Numbered from the stretch's first letter, positions 48,543 to 60,426 are shown. The stretch is 64,000 nt of DNA from Dryococelus australis (GCA_029891345.1 CM057005.1:60529760-60593759), one strand, 5' to 3'. The notes: generated by a model not told the origin, from the letters alone. Numbers and translations are program-made.

Positions 48543-51500
48543 GATAGGCTATCCCAAATAAGAGAATTTTTGAGAAATTTTACGATTGAAAGTTTACGGC
48601 ACGAGCTTTTCTCCGCAAAAATGGTTATAAAATGCGGTTTAAGAGAACAATCAAATGCACTTACAACTAACAATATTAAATAAAAATCGATATATCTAAT
48701 GTTTTTTATGTTAGTTTTAATTTAGTTTTTAGTATCATCGTAAAATTAATTACTTTTGTCTGACATTTATTACGCTATCGCATTCTGAAAAAAAAAAACT
48801 AATCTTGCATCTGCCTTGTGAACTGCTCAACCGATTTCGGAAAAATTTTGCATAGAAGAAGTGCTGTGGTAAGCTACTTCAAAAAATTATTATTTTTTAT
48901 ATGTTAGACCTTTATTTTCAAACTGGTGACCGTATAAATATTTTAACTTCGTATTCAATGTATATTGAACAAATGGTACGAATTTAAACAAAAAATTTGT
49001 ATGCTAGCAGTACATAGGAGAATATTAAAATCATTTATTCGTCACTTCTTTTGTCCACCAATTGCAATGTGGGTGCCACCAGGGACGGAAAGGTTTTTAT
49101 CATACTCATATTTCAAAATCTGCCGAAGCGCGGCCCGACAAATGTAGATACAACGTATAAAAATTACAACAATACACACAGTGCAATAAGAGTATTACAA
49201 GCAGCACGAAATATATCAGTGTTAGTCGAAAACTTATTAATTTTCAGTATGGTTTCCTTTTTACAACGTGTTGCATATTAATTTGTACGTGTTGTATATT
49301 TTCGTTACACCGAGTTCTATCCAACTTGGCATCCAAATTGTATAATGTGTCCTAATTTACCAACTAAAAACCGATAACCTTTTTAGTGTGCGATGTTGAA
49401 GTATGTTGACTGGAATTTAAAATTGAATATCATATCTCAATATCTTCTAAAATTTCCGATACATTTCGCATGCTAAAAGTACAATGTAAGTTCAATCAAA
49501 ATGTTTACAAAATAGTGTATTTATTTCGAAAGCAGGTATGTTATTGTTGTAGTTAAATATGCTATACCTCTGGAAATGTGTTACCTCTGGAAATATGCTG
49601 TAACTCTGGTATTATTTAACCAATTTAACTCAAACCTGGTGTGCTGTCCGCCATTCCCGAATTAATTTCCACCAAAAGGTTATTGTTAAAAGCTTTATAA
49701 TATATCATGTAATGCTGTGCGAACGACTGTTCCTGCTGCTAATACATTTCCTGTCTAAATAATTGAGTTATTTTTTAAAATAGCTTGCAGTCACCTGAGG
49801 AGGAAATTATCGTGTATTAATGTTTTTCTTGTGTTGTAAGTCTGTGCAAAACACCAAAACTGTTGATATTTTAATCTTATTGGTTATCTTTTTTATTACC
49901 GTTCTCATTTATGGTTTATTATTTTATTAGATTTCCGGTTTATTTTCGACGAATGATTATCTACATTATTATACCTTGATATAATGCATGTCCGCAAGTA
50001 AGGAATTCTATTTCATCATTGCGTTTTCTGTTTCATGTGATTATATTATTTGAATATATCATCTTATCTTATTATTTATCTTTTACATGATTATATCCTA
50101 TCCGGTTGTCAGCATAGAAACTACAGACTTCTCAAATAAGTTCTGAATAAATTTCAATTACATTACTAGTCTGAATCGAGCTTGCTTCTTCTATGTATAA
50201 CGCATGAAACCCGATAAATGTGATGCGATTTCGATGATGCTGGCTATATTTTGGCGAAGGTAGCCTAACCGGGCCAAATTTGACTTCGAGCGGCTATTTG
50301 ACCGTTAGAGAGACTTGTTTTTTCTTTTGAGCCTACCTGTAAGTGATTTGAATTCATCACCACGGTAAACAAATATGATGCTTCAAGGACGGAAGTTTCA
50401 ATTTTAATGCGAAAATAAAAATTATAAATTCTGGGAAAGTGATTCAGTGTAAGTTTGCGCGATTGTAGAATTTCAGAAATATTTAAAAGCCAATTGAAAT
50501 TAAGATATCAAATATTTATTCTTCACATTCCGATCGGAATCAATTCGGAAACCGTTAAACATGATTTTTAAAAATATATTTAGATTTTAATAGTCGAACG
50601 ATACAATGTGTGCTTAAGTCTTGTGTTCAGTGGTTACACTTAAAGAAAACATTACATATTTGATATGCGATGGCAAATCAAAACTAACCTTCATTATTAA
50701 ATTTTGTTTAAATACATTTTTTTTTCCCTGCAGAAATATTCTTTTCTCTTACAGGCATGTGAGAGGTTATTAATTCTTTTCTAATGTATCGAATTTGTCT
50801 GTGGCTTTTAAGACGAGTAACACGTGCTCAGTGAAAAGTGAATTTAAGTTGACACGAACAGAAATTAAAGTAAACAAGTAATAATAGATCTACACCAGAG
50901 ACGTCATTAGGGTGCCCTTTGAAGAGGCCTCGTTTTTAGATTTCTTCTAGAAGTATTTCCATTTACTTCTTGTTAAATTAGGGCTGAAAATTATATTTTA
51001 AATATCGGTAGAAATATAAAAATTGAACTTAACATTGTTACACAGTTAAAAAATTTAATTTAAAAAATCGATAAGATACTCATGTATTTGGCAGATTCTT
51101 AAAACTTGCGCAAGTTCATCAAGGAAAGAATTTATTTCTGCACCACAGATTTCACAATTTGAAACGAGATATTAATTTACGAGTTCAATTACAGTCCTGC
51201 AACAAGTAACGGAATGGTATATTTGATTAAAGTTTATAATACTTTCCAGATGCATACTGAATGTTATTATCATCAACGTATTTGTTTATGGTTACAGGTT
51301 CCGGTTTATTTGTCATCTTTCCCAGTGCTTTATTCATGTTTAGGCCCCTACAGTTCAAAGAAAGATTTCATTATTGTTCCCACTGTTTAATATTTTATTT
51401 TATTTTATGTCCCTGTATTTTTAAAGTGCTGGCTATTTTAACCAGTCGTGGGCAGGAATGATGACTGATGAAAGCAGAATGGAAGCAGAACTCTGTGTAA

Positions 51501-51887
51501 ATTGAACTTGATGGCTCCAATAGAGAAGTCAGTAATCAACGAGGCCCGTAATGGTTCCATCTGCCAGCAAGTATTTTGCACGTTTGAGGCCTCAGAGCAT
51601 GTGAGTCGTAAGGTCGACTCTTGCTCACTCACAACATGCCTCATTGCCTCTACGTGCAAGGCGTTGAACTGGTGTGCGAACTTTAAGTCGCCTGAACGTG
51701 ACATTAAGCGGCGACCAAATACTATCACAGCACGCTAGTAGCTACAGATACAAGCATGATGCGTGTCTGCAGACATGTTTGAAGCTTCTGTATAGAAAAT
51801 TAAGAAGATAAAAATGATTCTGAAAACGCCAGTATTTAATCATTTTCTCATCCATAAAAATATCCCTTGTAGTTGAAATGAGAACCT
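48541..51887. other. AT-rich unique DNA, no gene seen
   Basis: 49555-49625 has a small CTCTGGAAAT micro-repeat. The rest shows no repeat family, RNA gene or coding domain. 46920-48238 is likewise unremarkable apart from the listed repeats. Confidence 0.45.
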
Positions 51888-51998
51888 GATAAAGACTGTT
51901 CACGATAGTGAGAAGTTTCGAAATAATCTTAGAAAAAGTCACTGCTCCTACCTGCATATATTTTAATGGGCGCCTTGAGTGGCATGCACCCAGTTAAC
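51888..51998. mobile_element. MITE family A, left fragment, copy 13
   Basis: AAAGACTGTTCACGATAGTGAG, AAAAAGTCACTGCTCCTACC, TTTTAATGGGCGCCTTGAGT and GGCATGCACCCAGT follow the long form, then similarity stops about 40 bp before a SINE. No right end is found. Confidence 0.75.
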
Positions 51999-52039
51999 GT
52001 GTTTCCTACCAAAACTCTGCGACGTAATTCACGTGCCAG

Positions 52040-52335
52040 GGACACGGTCGTGTTGTGGCCAGGTTACTCGCAATCCACCTAAGCGAACCGGGTTTAAATC
52101 CCGCAGTGCAGTCGCCCCTGGATTCTCGCAAGAGGAAATCGTGACAGGACGATGCCACTGGCCGGCCCTTTTCCTCAGGGATCTCCCGTTTCCCTCGCCC
52201 TTGCATTCCGGCGCTGTTCCGCACTCGCCTCGCTTCACCCGCATCGGCTCTCGAGACGTGGACTTTAAGAGCCGCCGAAATTTCTTCGCTCACTCACCCG
52301 TACGCTGGTCAGACGGAGCCCTTAATAAAAAAAGA
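52040..52335 (+). mobile_element. SINE family S, copy 4
   Basis: Degenerate A-box region GTTGTGGCCAGGTTACTC, B box GGGTTTAAATCCC (about 52090), then the family core: CTGGATTCTCGCAAGAGG, CGTGACAGGACGATGCC, GGGATCTCCCGTTTCCCTCG, TTCCGGCGCTGTTCCGCACTC and CATCGGCTCTCGAGAC. It ends with AATAAAAAAAGAAAG, an A-rich 3' end at about 52325-52338. Confidence 0.9.
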
Positions 52336-52349
52336 AAGTAATGATGGCG

Positions 52350-52650
52350 TCCTGCGCTCTGGTATCACGGGAGTAGGAGATGTTTACAAAGCTCGTTAAT
52401 GATCGGAGCAATTATAAACATTTGGAAACGGAACCAGCGGCTGCATGAAAATGAAAGACTTCTCTAGATTTGCATCTCTGGCGGAAAACTCACGCCAGTA
52501 ATGCCAGGAGCAAATAATGAAGAATAATGTCTCCCGCGCCGCAAACAGGACGTAATGAATCCATCGACTCCTGACTCTTGAGAGACCAGGGCTCACCCTG
52601 CTATTTTTAGCTGATGACATTCATTCCCTTCTCTTCTCGAGCTCTCGTAA
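52350..52650. other. Unique, compositionally balanced block; possible regulatory DNA
   Basis: Not part of any repeat family in this window. Contains an exact MEF2-type site CTATTTTTAG (about 52601), TTTGCATCTC, several TAATGA/TAATG homeodomain-type cores, and a TEAD-like CATTCC (about 52620). Such motif content can arise by chance; there is no direct evidence of function. Confidence 0.2.
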
Positions 52651-52662
52651 GAAACGTGTTAT

Positions 52663-53094
52663 ATGAAGAAGAGCGAGGCAGATATTTACAGCAAGATGAT
52701 TTTTCTCTGCCTTAAAAATGAAAGCGGTTCTCAGCGGCCGAATCTGCTGGCAATATTTCTACTTAGTTCATTTGCGGCACGCCTGAAAGCATGTGACTTA
52801 AAAAAAAAAAAAATTATGGAGAGACCTTATCTTGGTTTAATTAACACGTTTTGTGTCATCACAAACTCAGGTAACCGCTTCAGAAACCACACTAATATAA
52901 CATTATTTCTTCAACAATCTGCGACTAAGAAAATTATTAAAACCATACTAAATTCAAAGGCTGTTTCATTGTTTTTGTTAATAACTGTACATTCTACAGC
53001 GCATTCGAAAATTTTAACCTATATTAAAATTACCGCACTTTTAAATATTAACCTTTTTTATATAGATTTCCAATGGAAGACGAAACTGTGTTAG
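52663..53094 (+). other. Longest non-transposon open frame (143 codons), probably chance
   Basis: Starts ATGAAGAAGAGCGAGGC and ends TGTGTTAGAATAA. The product is Lys/Leu/Ile-rich with an AT-driven composition, a run of Lys from an A13 tract, no signal peptide, and no motif I recognise. No Kozak-like context, splice signals or poly(A) signal support it. I list it only as the longest unexplained frame. Confidence 0.1.
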
Positions 53095-53448
53095 AATAAT
53101 TTCCTATGTTATCGACGAACTTAAAATACACATATTCAAACAATAAATTTCTCCGGAAATAAAGAAAATGCTTCATTATCATTACATTACGTAGTACGAA
53201 GCTTTTTATATTTATTGTTTTAAAGCAGAGTAGGATTTATGAGATTTCTCCTTGGAACTGTCAAACAACTTTTCCAAAAATTAAATAGCTTACAAATATA
53301 TTAAAAAATGTAAACTTCTGTAGTTAAATTAGGCATGGTAGTATAGTTCTTGTATCCACCGTAGCAATTAAAATTTTTCTGACGAACGAAGCGACGTAAC
53401 GGTAAAATTTATTTCTCAAGTGTGCTTCATGGACTACGTAAAAGCTTT

Positions 53449-53875
53449 TAAAGGTTGCTCTCGGTAAAGTGAGCACTTCGGAAATCAACCTTAGAAAAAA
53501 GTAATCTCTCCTACCTGCACATATTTTAACGGGCGCACTAAGTGATATGCGACCAGTAAATTTGGTAACGACGGAGGGAAAGTAGTTCTACGCCTTAATG
53601 TCGAAGTAAAAGTGTTAGGTAAAAATTTGGGAAAACATAAATTATTTCTTTCGCTTCCTGGTTTTTCTTAATCACCTAAGCGTAAAAATTAACAGCTTTG
53701 TGAAATTTTCACTTTTCGAAAAATTTCTCAGTTTCACTTGACCGACGCATGAATAAAGTGATCTGCCCTATATCAGTGTTAATTTTACATAAGGCGGAAG
53801 AATACACTGTGCGAATACATGTAGATCTTAAGCTGGGCTTCCAAAAAGTGCTCAGTTTACCGGGAACAGCCTATA
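53449..53875. mobile_element. MITE family A, long form, copy 14
   Basis: Left end AAAGGTTGCTCTCGGTAAAGTGAGC, right end AAAAGTGCTCAGTTTACCGG then GAACAGCCTATA. All long-form blocks are present, including GACCGACGCATGAATAAAG and GTAGATCTTAAGCTGGGC (TTAA at 53828-53831 unoccupied). 427 bp. Confidence 0.9.
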
Positions 53876-54767
53876 TGAGTACGTCGCAATATATTTTGTG
53901 AATAATAAAACAGACATTTCAACAGCTCAAAAATACATTTTTATGTTAATAATGTCACTATTCATGATTTACAATAGCTAGAAATAAGTCGCTGCACGAA
54001 TATATCGGCACTAATACTGGTATTCAGTGAACTGCCGCTAGTATTTCAGCAATCCAGGAACAATGTTTCTGCTAATTGTACTATGTGAGCCGCCCTGACA
54101 AGATTTACGTATATATGGAGGGTCTCTTCTTACTGTCACGTCACGGAAGTCCGTTTAATAAGAGTATCAGATTTGCAGAGGTATATATTTTACCATAGAG
54201 AACAAGATCTGTAAATATTTTAATTGATTAACATAACCATAAAACAAAGATAACTAATTACAAATGTTTTTGTAATATTTGAAAAATTGTTTTTAGAGGG
54301 TCCCAAATAGGGTAAATACATTTTAAGAGTACAAAGGACTTTATATTATTCGGCGAGTTATTTAAAGAAAGGCGAGTATGGAACGTCAGATCTACAGAAC
54401 TTGAATCCTATAACTGCTTACAACTGACCACGGTGATATTCAGGTATATACGGGGTGGTTTAAAATAAGTACATTATAGTTCCTCTTCTGCGATCTATGA
54501 ACCCCACAAGCACATAATGCACGCAGTGCCGTTTAACGTATTTCTAAATTTCTTAAATTAAAACCATTTCACTAGAGGAAGAAAATTTCCAGTATTGTTA
54601 ATGAAACCGTCCCCGACACATGGAGGAATGAAACCACCAATAACATCAGCTCTGGCCAAGGTATTTGGCCATGCCAATCCTATACGGTCCTGGGATGCCA
54701 ACTATGTGTTCCCGTGTTGGGAGCTGACATAGAAGCTTATAATGGAGATTGGAGCGGATAAATTTTG
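53876..54767. other. Unique DNA, no gene seen
   Basis: No repeat family or coding signal recognised. 54455-54480 (GGGGTGGTTTAAAATAAGTAC) is reminiscent of a transposon end, but I find no partner. Confidence 0.35.
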
Positions 54768-54961
54768 GCGCCTCTTAACAACGAAATATTGAGAGCCGAT
54801 GAGGGTGATTGAGGCGAGTATGGAGCAGCGCCGGAATGGAAGGGCCGGGGGGACGGGAGATCCCCGAGAAAACCCGCATGCGAAATTCCGGCCGGGGAAT
54901 TGAACCCGGATCGCCTTGGTGGGAGGCGATGAGGCTAACAGCTCAGCCATCGTGGCCCCTA
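54768..54961 (-). mobile_element. SINE family S, copy 5
   Basis: On the minus strand: head GGGGCCACGATGGCTGAGCTG, B box GGGTTCAATTCCC (about 54896-54908), then GAATTTCGCATGCGGGTTTTC, GGGGATCTCCCGTCCCCC, TTCCGGCGCTGCTCCATACTC, CACCCTCATCGGCTCTCAAT. The core is shorter than in other copies: the CGTGCCGGACGATGCC segment is deleted. Confidence 0.9.
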
Positions 54962-55738
54962 GATATTTAGAAGAATCACGGGATGGAGGGCGCATGCTAC
55001 CTGCACAATACACAGCATCGCAGAAAGCCGACACTGAACAGAGATTTTGTCTCTATAAAAGTCAAAAACGACGCGGATTAGAATACGCCCAGCATAATTT
55101 TAAATCCTGATTTGCAATGCTAGTCCATTTCCTCTTAACAAGTTTCAATCGTGTAGGGTATATTTAATTTGAGCTAGGTATTTTATAATAACTGTACGAG
55201 TGTTTAAAAACAAAATGTGACAAATGTCGACGCTAATCAAACACAATTGGCTTAGACATTTACATAGGCACATTGTGCTTCATTGTGACCATATGCACGA
55301 GACAAAATATCCAGTCCACCTCGAATATAGAGATTGCTAACCTACTAGTAAAGAAGTGAAAGGAGATGAGATTAAATAAAAGCAAGAAAGTAATCAAAGT
55401 TCTCTCCTCATCTCCCAAGAGTACGCTTACAACAAATGTTATTATATATCGCCAGACAAGACCGAACAACTCTTTCACACAATTCTGTTGGAATCATTCT
55501 TTGTTCAGACACATGCAATTGGAATATTTTCCTGCGACCCTCTTAAAGTACATTTTCACCTTGTGAGAAATAACCACAGAGGAATTCGCCACATTTTGTT
55601 AAATTAGGGATTAAAAATAGAAACCTGGGGATTTTGAGCGTTCTTTTGACGGCGGGGGCAAACTCGACTGTTTTTGTACACCGCTGACTGTGTCATTGTT
55701 CACTGACTGCTGACATCATGAAAAGCGTTTTTTCCTGT

Positions 55739-55868
55739 GTATAGGTTGTTCGAGGTAAAGTGAGCACTTCTGAGGCCCTAGTTACTTTTGCCTTTCAGTC
55801 ATTTTTTTTATAATTTAACCACCTGTTGAAATAAATATTGCCTAGGAACCACAGTATGTATATTCCAC
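55739..55868. mobile_element. MITE family A, short form, copy 15, truncated at the LINE
   Basis: TATAGGTTGTTCGAGGTAAAG, GAGGCCCTAGTTACTTTTG and ACCACAGTATGTATATTCCA align with the first half of the copies at 2455 and 11843. Similarity ends near 55868, where the LINE region begins. No second half is found beyond the LINE. Confidence 0.75.
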
Positions 55869-56309
55869 TCACTCACTCGCAGCAATGCTCACTGCAGGTC
55901 GGTCGTGCTTGGCAGTCGCTCTGTGCTGTTGATACGTTGAAAGGTGGTTTAGCTGCACACAGTACAGGCGCGCTGCGTGAACGCGTCGATTGTGTAGTGA
56001 ATACTGCGAGAAGAAGTTTGATTTCAGTTAGAAGAGGAGCTGCGAGTTGGGCAACACCAGGCCTGTCCTCTCCTATAGGGCACAAGGCAAAAGGTGCATC
56101 CCTTAGCCAGGGTAATTTAATTATTGTCAAGCGGCTGGTTTCCCCTAGCCTTGTTTCCGGGCAAGGGAGGTGGTCAGGGAAATTAGTTTTGTGGAGGCCA
56201 ATTGCTAAGTAGGTAATTTTAATTTTAGGTTTATTTTAGTTTTCCCCCTCAGGGTGGAGACAGAAGAGATTAGGTGTTAAGCCCTTCGAGGACCCCCCCC
56301 CCCCTCGTG

Positions 56310-56402
56310 ATGTTGGACGGTACAGCAATCCCGATGGTCGAAGATGCGGCGTCAAAGAAAAGAAAAGCCGCGGAAATGTCCGCGTCCCCCCTGAAATGCT
56401 AA
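56310..56402 (+). pseudogene. Residual ORF1 (gag-like) start of the LINE
   Basis: A 30-codon frame beginning MLDGTAIPMVEDAASKKRKA, basic and Lys-rich as LINE ORF1 N-termini often are, ending at TAA 56400-56402. It lies right before the endonuclease with no zinc knuckles in between, so the rest of ORF1 has apparently been deleted. It could also be chance. Confidence 0.3.
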
Positions 56403-56415
56403 CGGCATTCGAAGT

Positions 56416-57323
56416 AAGAAACAAGAGCTGGTAGATTTTATCTCTCGCCACCAGATCCCTATTATCGCACTAAATGAAACACATTTGAATTCACAGCATA
56501 TATTTTCAATAACTGGATTTAAATGTTGCAGAAAAGACCGCGGCAATCGAGGCGGCGGTGTTTTAATATTTGTTCATAACTCCATTACATGCAATTCCGC
56601 AAAAATATTGCAACTTCAGACACTTGAAGCTGTGGGCGTCACTATTAAATTAGGAAATCAACATATCGCGATTTATTAAGGCTATAACCCTCTAGGCCGC
56701 GCGCTTCTGTGCGCAGATATTGATGAATTAATTCCTATCCTGTTTTACTCGCCGTGGGCGATTTAAATGCTAAACATCCCACTTGGGACTGTCTTGCGCG
56801 CACAGCCAATGGGAATACACTTTTTAGACATCAGAAGCAACATAATTATGTGTTTTATGAGCTCAGCGAACCTACCTTCGATCCACATCAAGTAAATTAT
56901 AGGCCCGATATATTAGATATCGTGCTTAATAAAGGCCTTAATAAGGCATTAGATTTTGAAGTGCTTCACGAATTGGGCTCGGACCATTACCCTGTCCGCT
57001 TGTCTTTCGATGAAATCGACACAGACAATACACCCATTCGTAAAATTAAAAATTATCAGCATGCAAACTGGCCGGGGTTTAGGGATTATCTGGACGCTGA
57101 AATTAATTTCCCAGCTCCAATTAGTACTCCCGACGAATTAGACTCTGATATCGAGCACATCACAGACATAATTCAGACAGGAATTAATAAGTTTTTCCCG
57201 CAGAAAACACCGAGGACTAGCACAGATAAGCTTCCTGATCAAATCAGGGAACTTGTCTCGCACAAAAATAGGCTTTGTAGGCTCTATTCCCGCACTAGAT
57301 CTCAGCGATCAAGAGCCAAATAA
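56416..57323 (+). pseudogene. LINE ORF2, apurinic-type endonuclease domain
   Basis: Nicks target DNA to prime reverse transcription. Begins KKQELVDFISRHQIPIIALN followed by ETHL (catalytic Glu) near 56477, then GGGVLIFVHNSI. After a stop at about 56677 and a frameshift near 56750 it continues with GDLNAKHPTWD (catalytic Asp/Asn, about 56755), YRPDILDIVLNKG and GSDHYPVRLSF (catalytic Asp/His, about 56980). All signature motifs are present and in order, but the frame is broken, so no active protein is made. A linker follows up to a stop at 57322. Confidence 0.88.
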
Positions 57324-58286
57324 ATAATATTAGAGAGCGTATTGATAGTGAAATCACTGCTTGGCAGGCTGAAATTTGGAATAATAAATTGTCCCTTTTA
57401 TGTTCCCAGGATAATAGTCTGTGGCACACGACAAAAGCGTTTACAAAAAAGCGCGATCCAATTCCGCCTCTTCAAGGAAATGCAGGAGTGGCCTATACGC
57501 CTCAGCAGAAGGCTGAGGCTATGGCTAATCAATTAGAGCAGGTTTTCCAACCCAACATACACCCAGCTTATGTGGCCCGTATTTATAGGGACCTCCGAGT
57601 GCGTCTGAGACAGCCCACAGTGGCTGAACCAGACCTCACGCATACGGAGGAAGTTAAGAGTATTATTAAATATATGAAACCCTGAAAAGCACCTGGGTTC
57701 GACTCCCTGCAGGCTATAGTGCTCAAGCAGCTGCCTGACAGCACGTTTAAGGCTATAGCAGAGTGCATTAATGCAAGTTTTACTCTCGCCCACTTCCCTA
57801 CTCCCTGGAAATGTGACTCAGTAATGGTTTTTCCCAAACCGGGCAAAGACCCAACTCAGTTATAAAACTAAAGGCCCAATCAGCCTGCTTAACTCGCTCT
57901 CTAAAATTCATGAACGAGTTTTATTGCGCCACCTAAACACTCATATTCGTGATATTAATTCGTTTCCTAATGAGCAATTTGGTTTTAGGAAAAACCATTC
58001 TACTGTACATCAGTTAGTCCGTTTGTCCGAGCATGTAATTAATACTTTCAATTGGCGCCAATATACGGTTGCATTATTCCTAGACGTGGAAAAAGCTTTT
58101 GACAGAGTTTTTCACGCAGGGCTTCTTTATAAATTATACCAAAATAATTCCCCAGATTGCTATGTAAAACTTCTGGCGTCCTATCTTGATAAACGTTCCT
58201 TCTCTGTGTCCATTGAAGGAGCAATATCTCAAAAGAAAAATATTAGGGCAGGAGTCCCCCAGTGCAGTATCCTAGGGCCAGTCCTT

Positions 58287-58367
<81 letters not shown>

Positions 58368-58990
58368 CACGATATTCCGCGTCCCCATAATTTGAATATC
58401 AATTTAGGAATTTATGCAGATGACACTGTCATCTACACTCTGTCCCACTGGACTGAACTTGCCATTCAGCGCCCCAAGGCACAGCTCAATGAGCTAGAAA
58501 CTTATTTTTGCCTGTGGAGGATAAAAATGAACGTGGGTAAATGCGAAGCGCTAGTATTCACACGCCGCAACATCCCCCCCTAACCATCAAATTACTATCT
58601 TCGGGGAAAATATTCCTTTTAATGACGAGATAAAATACCTTGGCCTCACAATGAATAGAAGGCTGACATGGCGGAAACATGTGGAGTCTAACCGAAATGT
58701 TGCTTATGCCCGTATGAAAGCCTTATATCCACTTTTAAATTACCATTCTGGTTTGTCGCGTAAAAATGGGATTCAATTATATCAGACTGTGATTCGACCC
58801 ATTATTACTTATGCAGCCCCTGCTTCGGCCTACTGCGCACAAACCCATTTAAATTCACTTCAAGTGGTGAAAAATATATGCCTTAGGATGGCAGCACATG
58901 CATCATGATATGTCCTTAATAGGTGCACGCAGAACTTAAACAATAACTGCAGCAAGACGTAATTCGAAAACAGGCCCAAAACTTTTACAA
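57324..58990 (+). pseudogene. LINE ORF2, reverse transcriptase domain
   Basis: Copies the element's RNA. The linker and fingers (57389-57685) end at YMKP with a stop where KAPGFDSL follows (template-contact motif). Then come MVFPKPGKDP and RPISLLNSLSKIHERVLLRH with a frame disturbance near 57860. Palm motif A is FLDVEKAFDRV (about 58080) and motif B GVPQCSILGPVLY (Cys in place of the usual Gly after GVPQ). Motif C is YADDTVIY (about 58417), with KCEALVFTRR downstream. After a stop near 58580 and a frameshift the C-terminus reads YLGLTMNRRLTWRKH, ending near 58905. The (TA)n tract at 58288-58365 lies between motifs B and C without shifting the frame. Confidence 0.9.
58288..58365. repeat. (TA)n microsatellite inside the RT coding region
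   Basis: About 39 TA units. Flanking codons read VLYYI before and THDIP after, in the same frame, with alternating Tyr-Ile in between. It probably grew from a short native TATATAT at the codons for Tyr-Ile-Tyr. Confidence 0.95.
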
Positions 58991-59105
58991 GTCAAATGAA
59001 TACCAAGCCAATCCACTAATTACTGTTTTTGGGGAGTATGATATAGCTGAAACACAGCGCTATAAACGACGAAAGTCGCTCTTAGCGCATAGGTCCCCTT
59101 AGCCC

Positions 59106-60262
59106 TGCCAATTATAATAGCACATGCGCCGCCTCCTAAGTCTATGCTATGTTATAATTATGTAAGGTAAACTAAATGAGCAGCCCCGAATGGACAGCTC
59201 ACACTAGTTTAACTAAACTAACTATATATCCTTTAAATATATTTAAATAGTTTAGGTTAACATAGCCTTAACCTCTCATCTAAGCCAGTTGCTAGCATGC
59301 TTGGCCCTGCGCTGCAGCTGATTCCAAGGCCACCTCTGCCGAAAGGTAGAGGTTTGCAGCGTCGTGTGGTTCGTTGCTTCAATTGGTGAGAGATCTCCCC
59401 CGTAACTATAAATCACCCCCCTCCCCACCCTCATTACGAAGCTCCGTGCACTTACATCATACGACCGAAATATGCTCTGTTACAGCCTATGGCTACGGAG
59501 ATTGGCCGCTGCGAGGTAGCACAGCATTAGATTTAACACGTATGTCCCCGAGGACATATGTTACTATAAGATTCTTAGGATATTTTTATATTAGCTTAAT
59601 AACTTAATCCCTTTCTTTTCACAGGTTGTAACGTTTCTTCACGGACATCCAAAAACCAGCAAGCATTGGCTCAGCTCTCGCTGACGACGACGCTTACTGG
59701 CAACTCACATTATTCTCGTTAATTTTCAGGTCCTACTGGGGAGTTTGGGGGAAGCCGCCCAATAGCGTCACTTCCCCCACCAGAGAGGTGTGCAAGCACC
59801 TCTCTGGTTACAAGCCAGTGTCTCCCTCCAATTGCAAGGCAAAAAGAAATAGAGTTCCCCCCCCCCTTTTTTTTCCTAGTTTTTTTCATCTCTACTAACA
59901 CGAGCATGTTACACACACACACACTCTGTCTCCCGTAGCATTTCTGATTAATGTATGGATATTTTCAATTCTATCCTGTCGACTGGGTTTTTACGATGCC
60001 TATGCCGGTTTTTCCCAGTCTCTTCTAGTGTTAGCTTAACGATAAGTACCCTTAGGGAGGTAGCCATGGCCCCAATCCCAGGCCATGGCTGCCCAATCCC
60101 TCTCTGCCGTGACGTATGTCTCCTTGCATGATTTCCTATCCTTGTAGGCGTAAGATGTCTAGCCCTGAGATTCAATAAATTCCCGCCCTACCCGTCTTTA
60201 TCTAAATATAATCTTGTAAAGTCAAATATTCTGTCTTTTTCACTGAGCTAAGTAAAAAAAAA
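59106..60262 (+). other. Structured region downstream of the LINE, possible 3' UTR
   Basis: Shows three strong hairpins. One is a 9-bp stem with a GAAA loop and one G-T pair (59332-59353). The second is ACCAGAGAGGTG-TGCAAG-CACCTCTCTGGT, a perfect 12-bp stem (59779-59808). The third is AGCCATGGCC-CCAATCCCA-GGCCATGGCT, a perfect 10-bp stem (60062-60090). The region ends near a short A10 tract (60253-60262), which could be the LINE's poly(A) tail. No open frame with a recognised motif. Attribution to the LINE is inferred from position. Confidence 0.45.
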
Positions 60263-60426
60263 AGAGCTTAAAAATAAATCACTAAACAAAAGAGCAAAAG
60301 TGAGAATATGTATTTATATGATTTTTGTGATATACTGTGATGAAAATTTGATAGCATTTATGTACGTACAGAGTCTCTTCAAACTCTCAACATCTTTAGA
60401 TGTTATGCTAGTCTTCCGTGTATCTT

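Larger units (their letters stand above)
55880..59105 (+). mobile_element. Jockey-clade non-LTR retrotransposon (LINE), decayed
   Basis: A LINE copies its RNA back into DNA at a nick made by its own endonuclease. Here a presumed 5' region (55880-56309) leads to a residual ORF1-like start. An abrupt switch to the endonuclease of ORF2 follows, then the reverse transcriptase. Most of ORF1 (gag) is missing, so the copy is internally deleted. ORF2 is spread over at least three frames with several stops. Motif order and wording (endonuclease GDLNAKHPTWD, SDHYPV; RT FLDVEKAFDRV, YADDT) fit the Jockey clade. Limits are uncertain: the left is set by the end of MITE A, the right by the end of readable RT C-terminus. 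59106-60262 could be its 3' untranslated region. Confidence 0.85.

Noticed and set aside
52663..53094. 143-codon open frame as a host gene
   Set aside because: AT-driven composition, Lys run from a poly-A tract, no motif, no splice or initiation context. Length is within chance for 64 kb of AT-rich sequence.
55838..56212. 124-codon frame before the LINE as an intact ORF1
   Set aside because: It begins inside MITE A sequence, lacks gag features such as zinc knuckles, and the minus strand is also open there.
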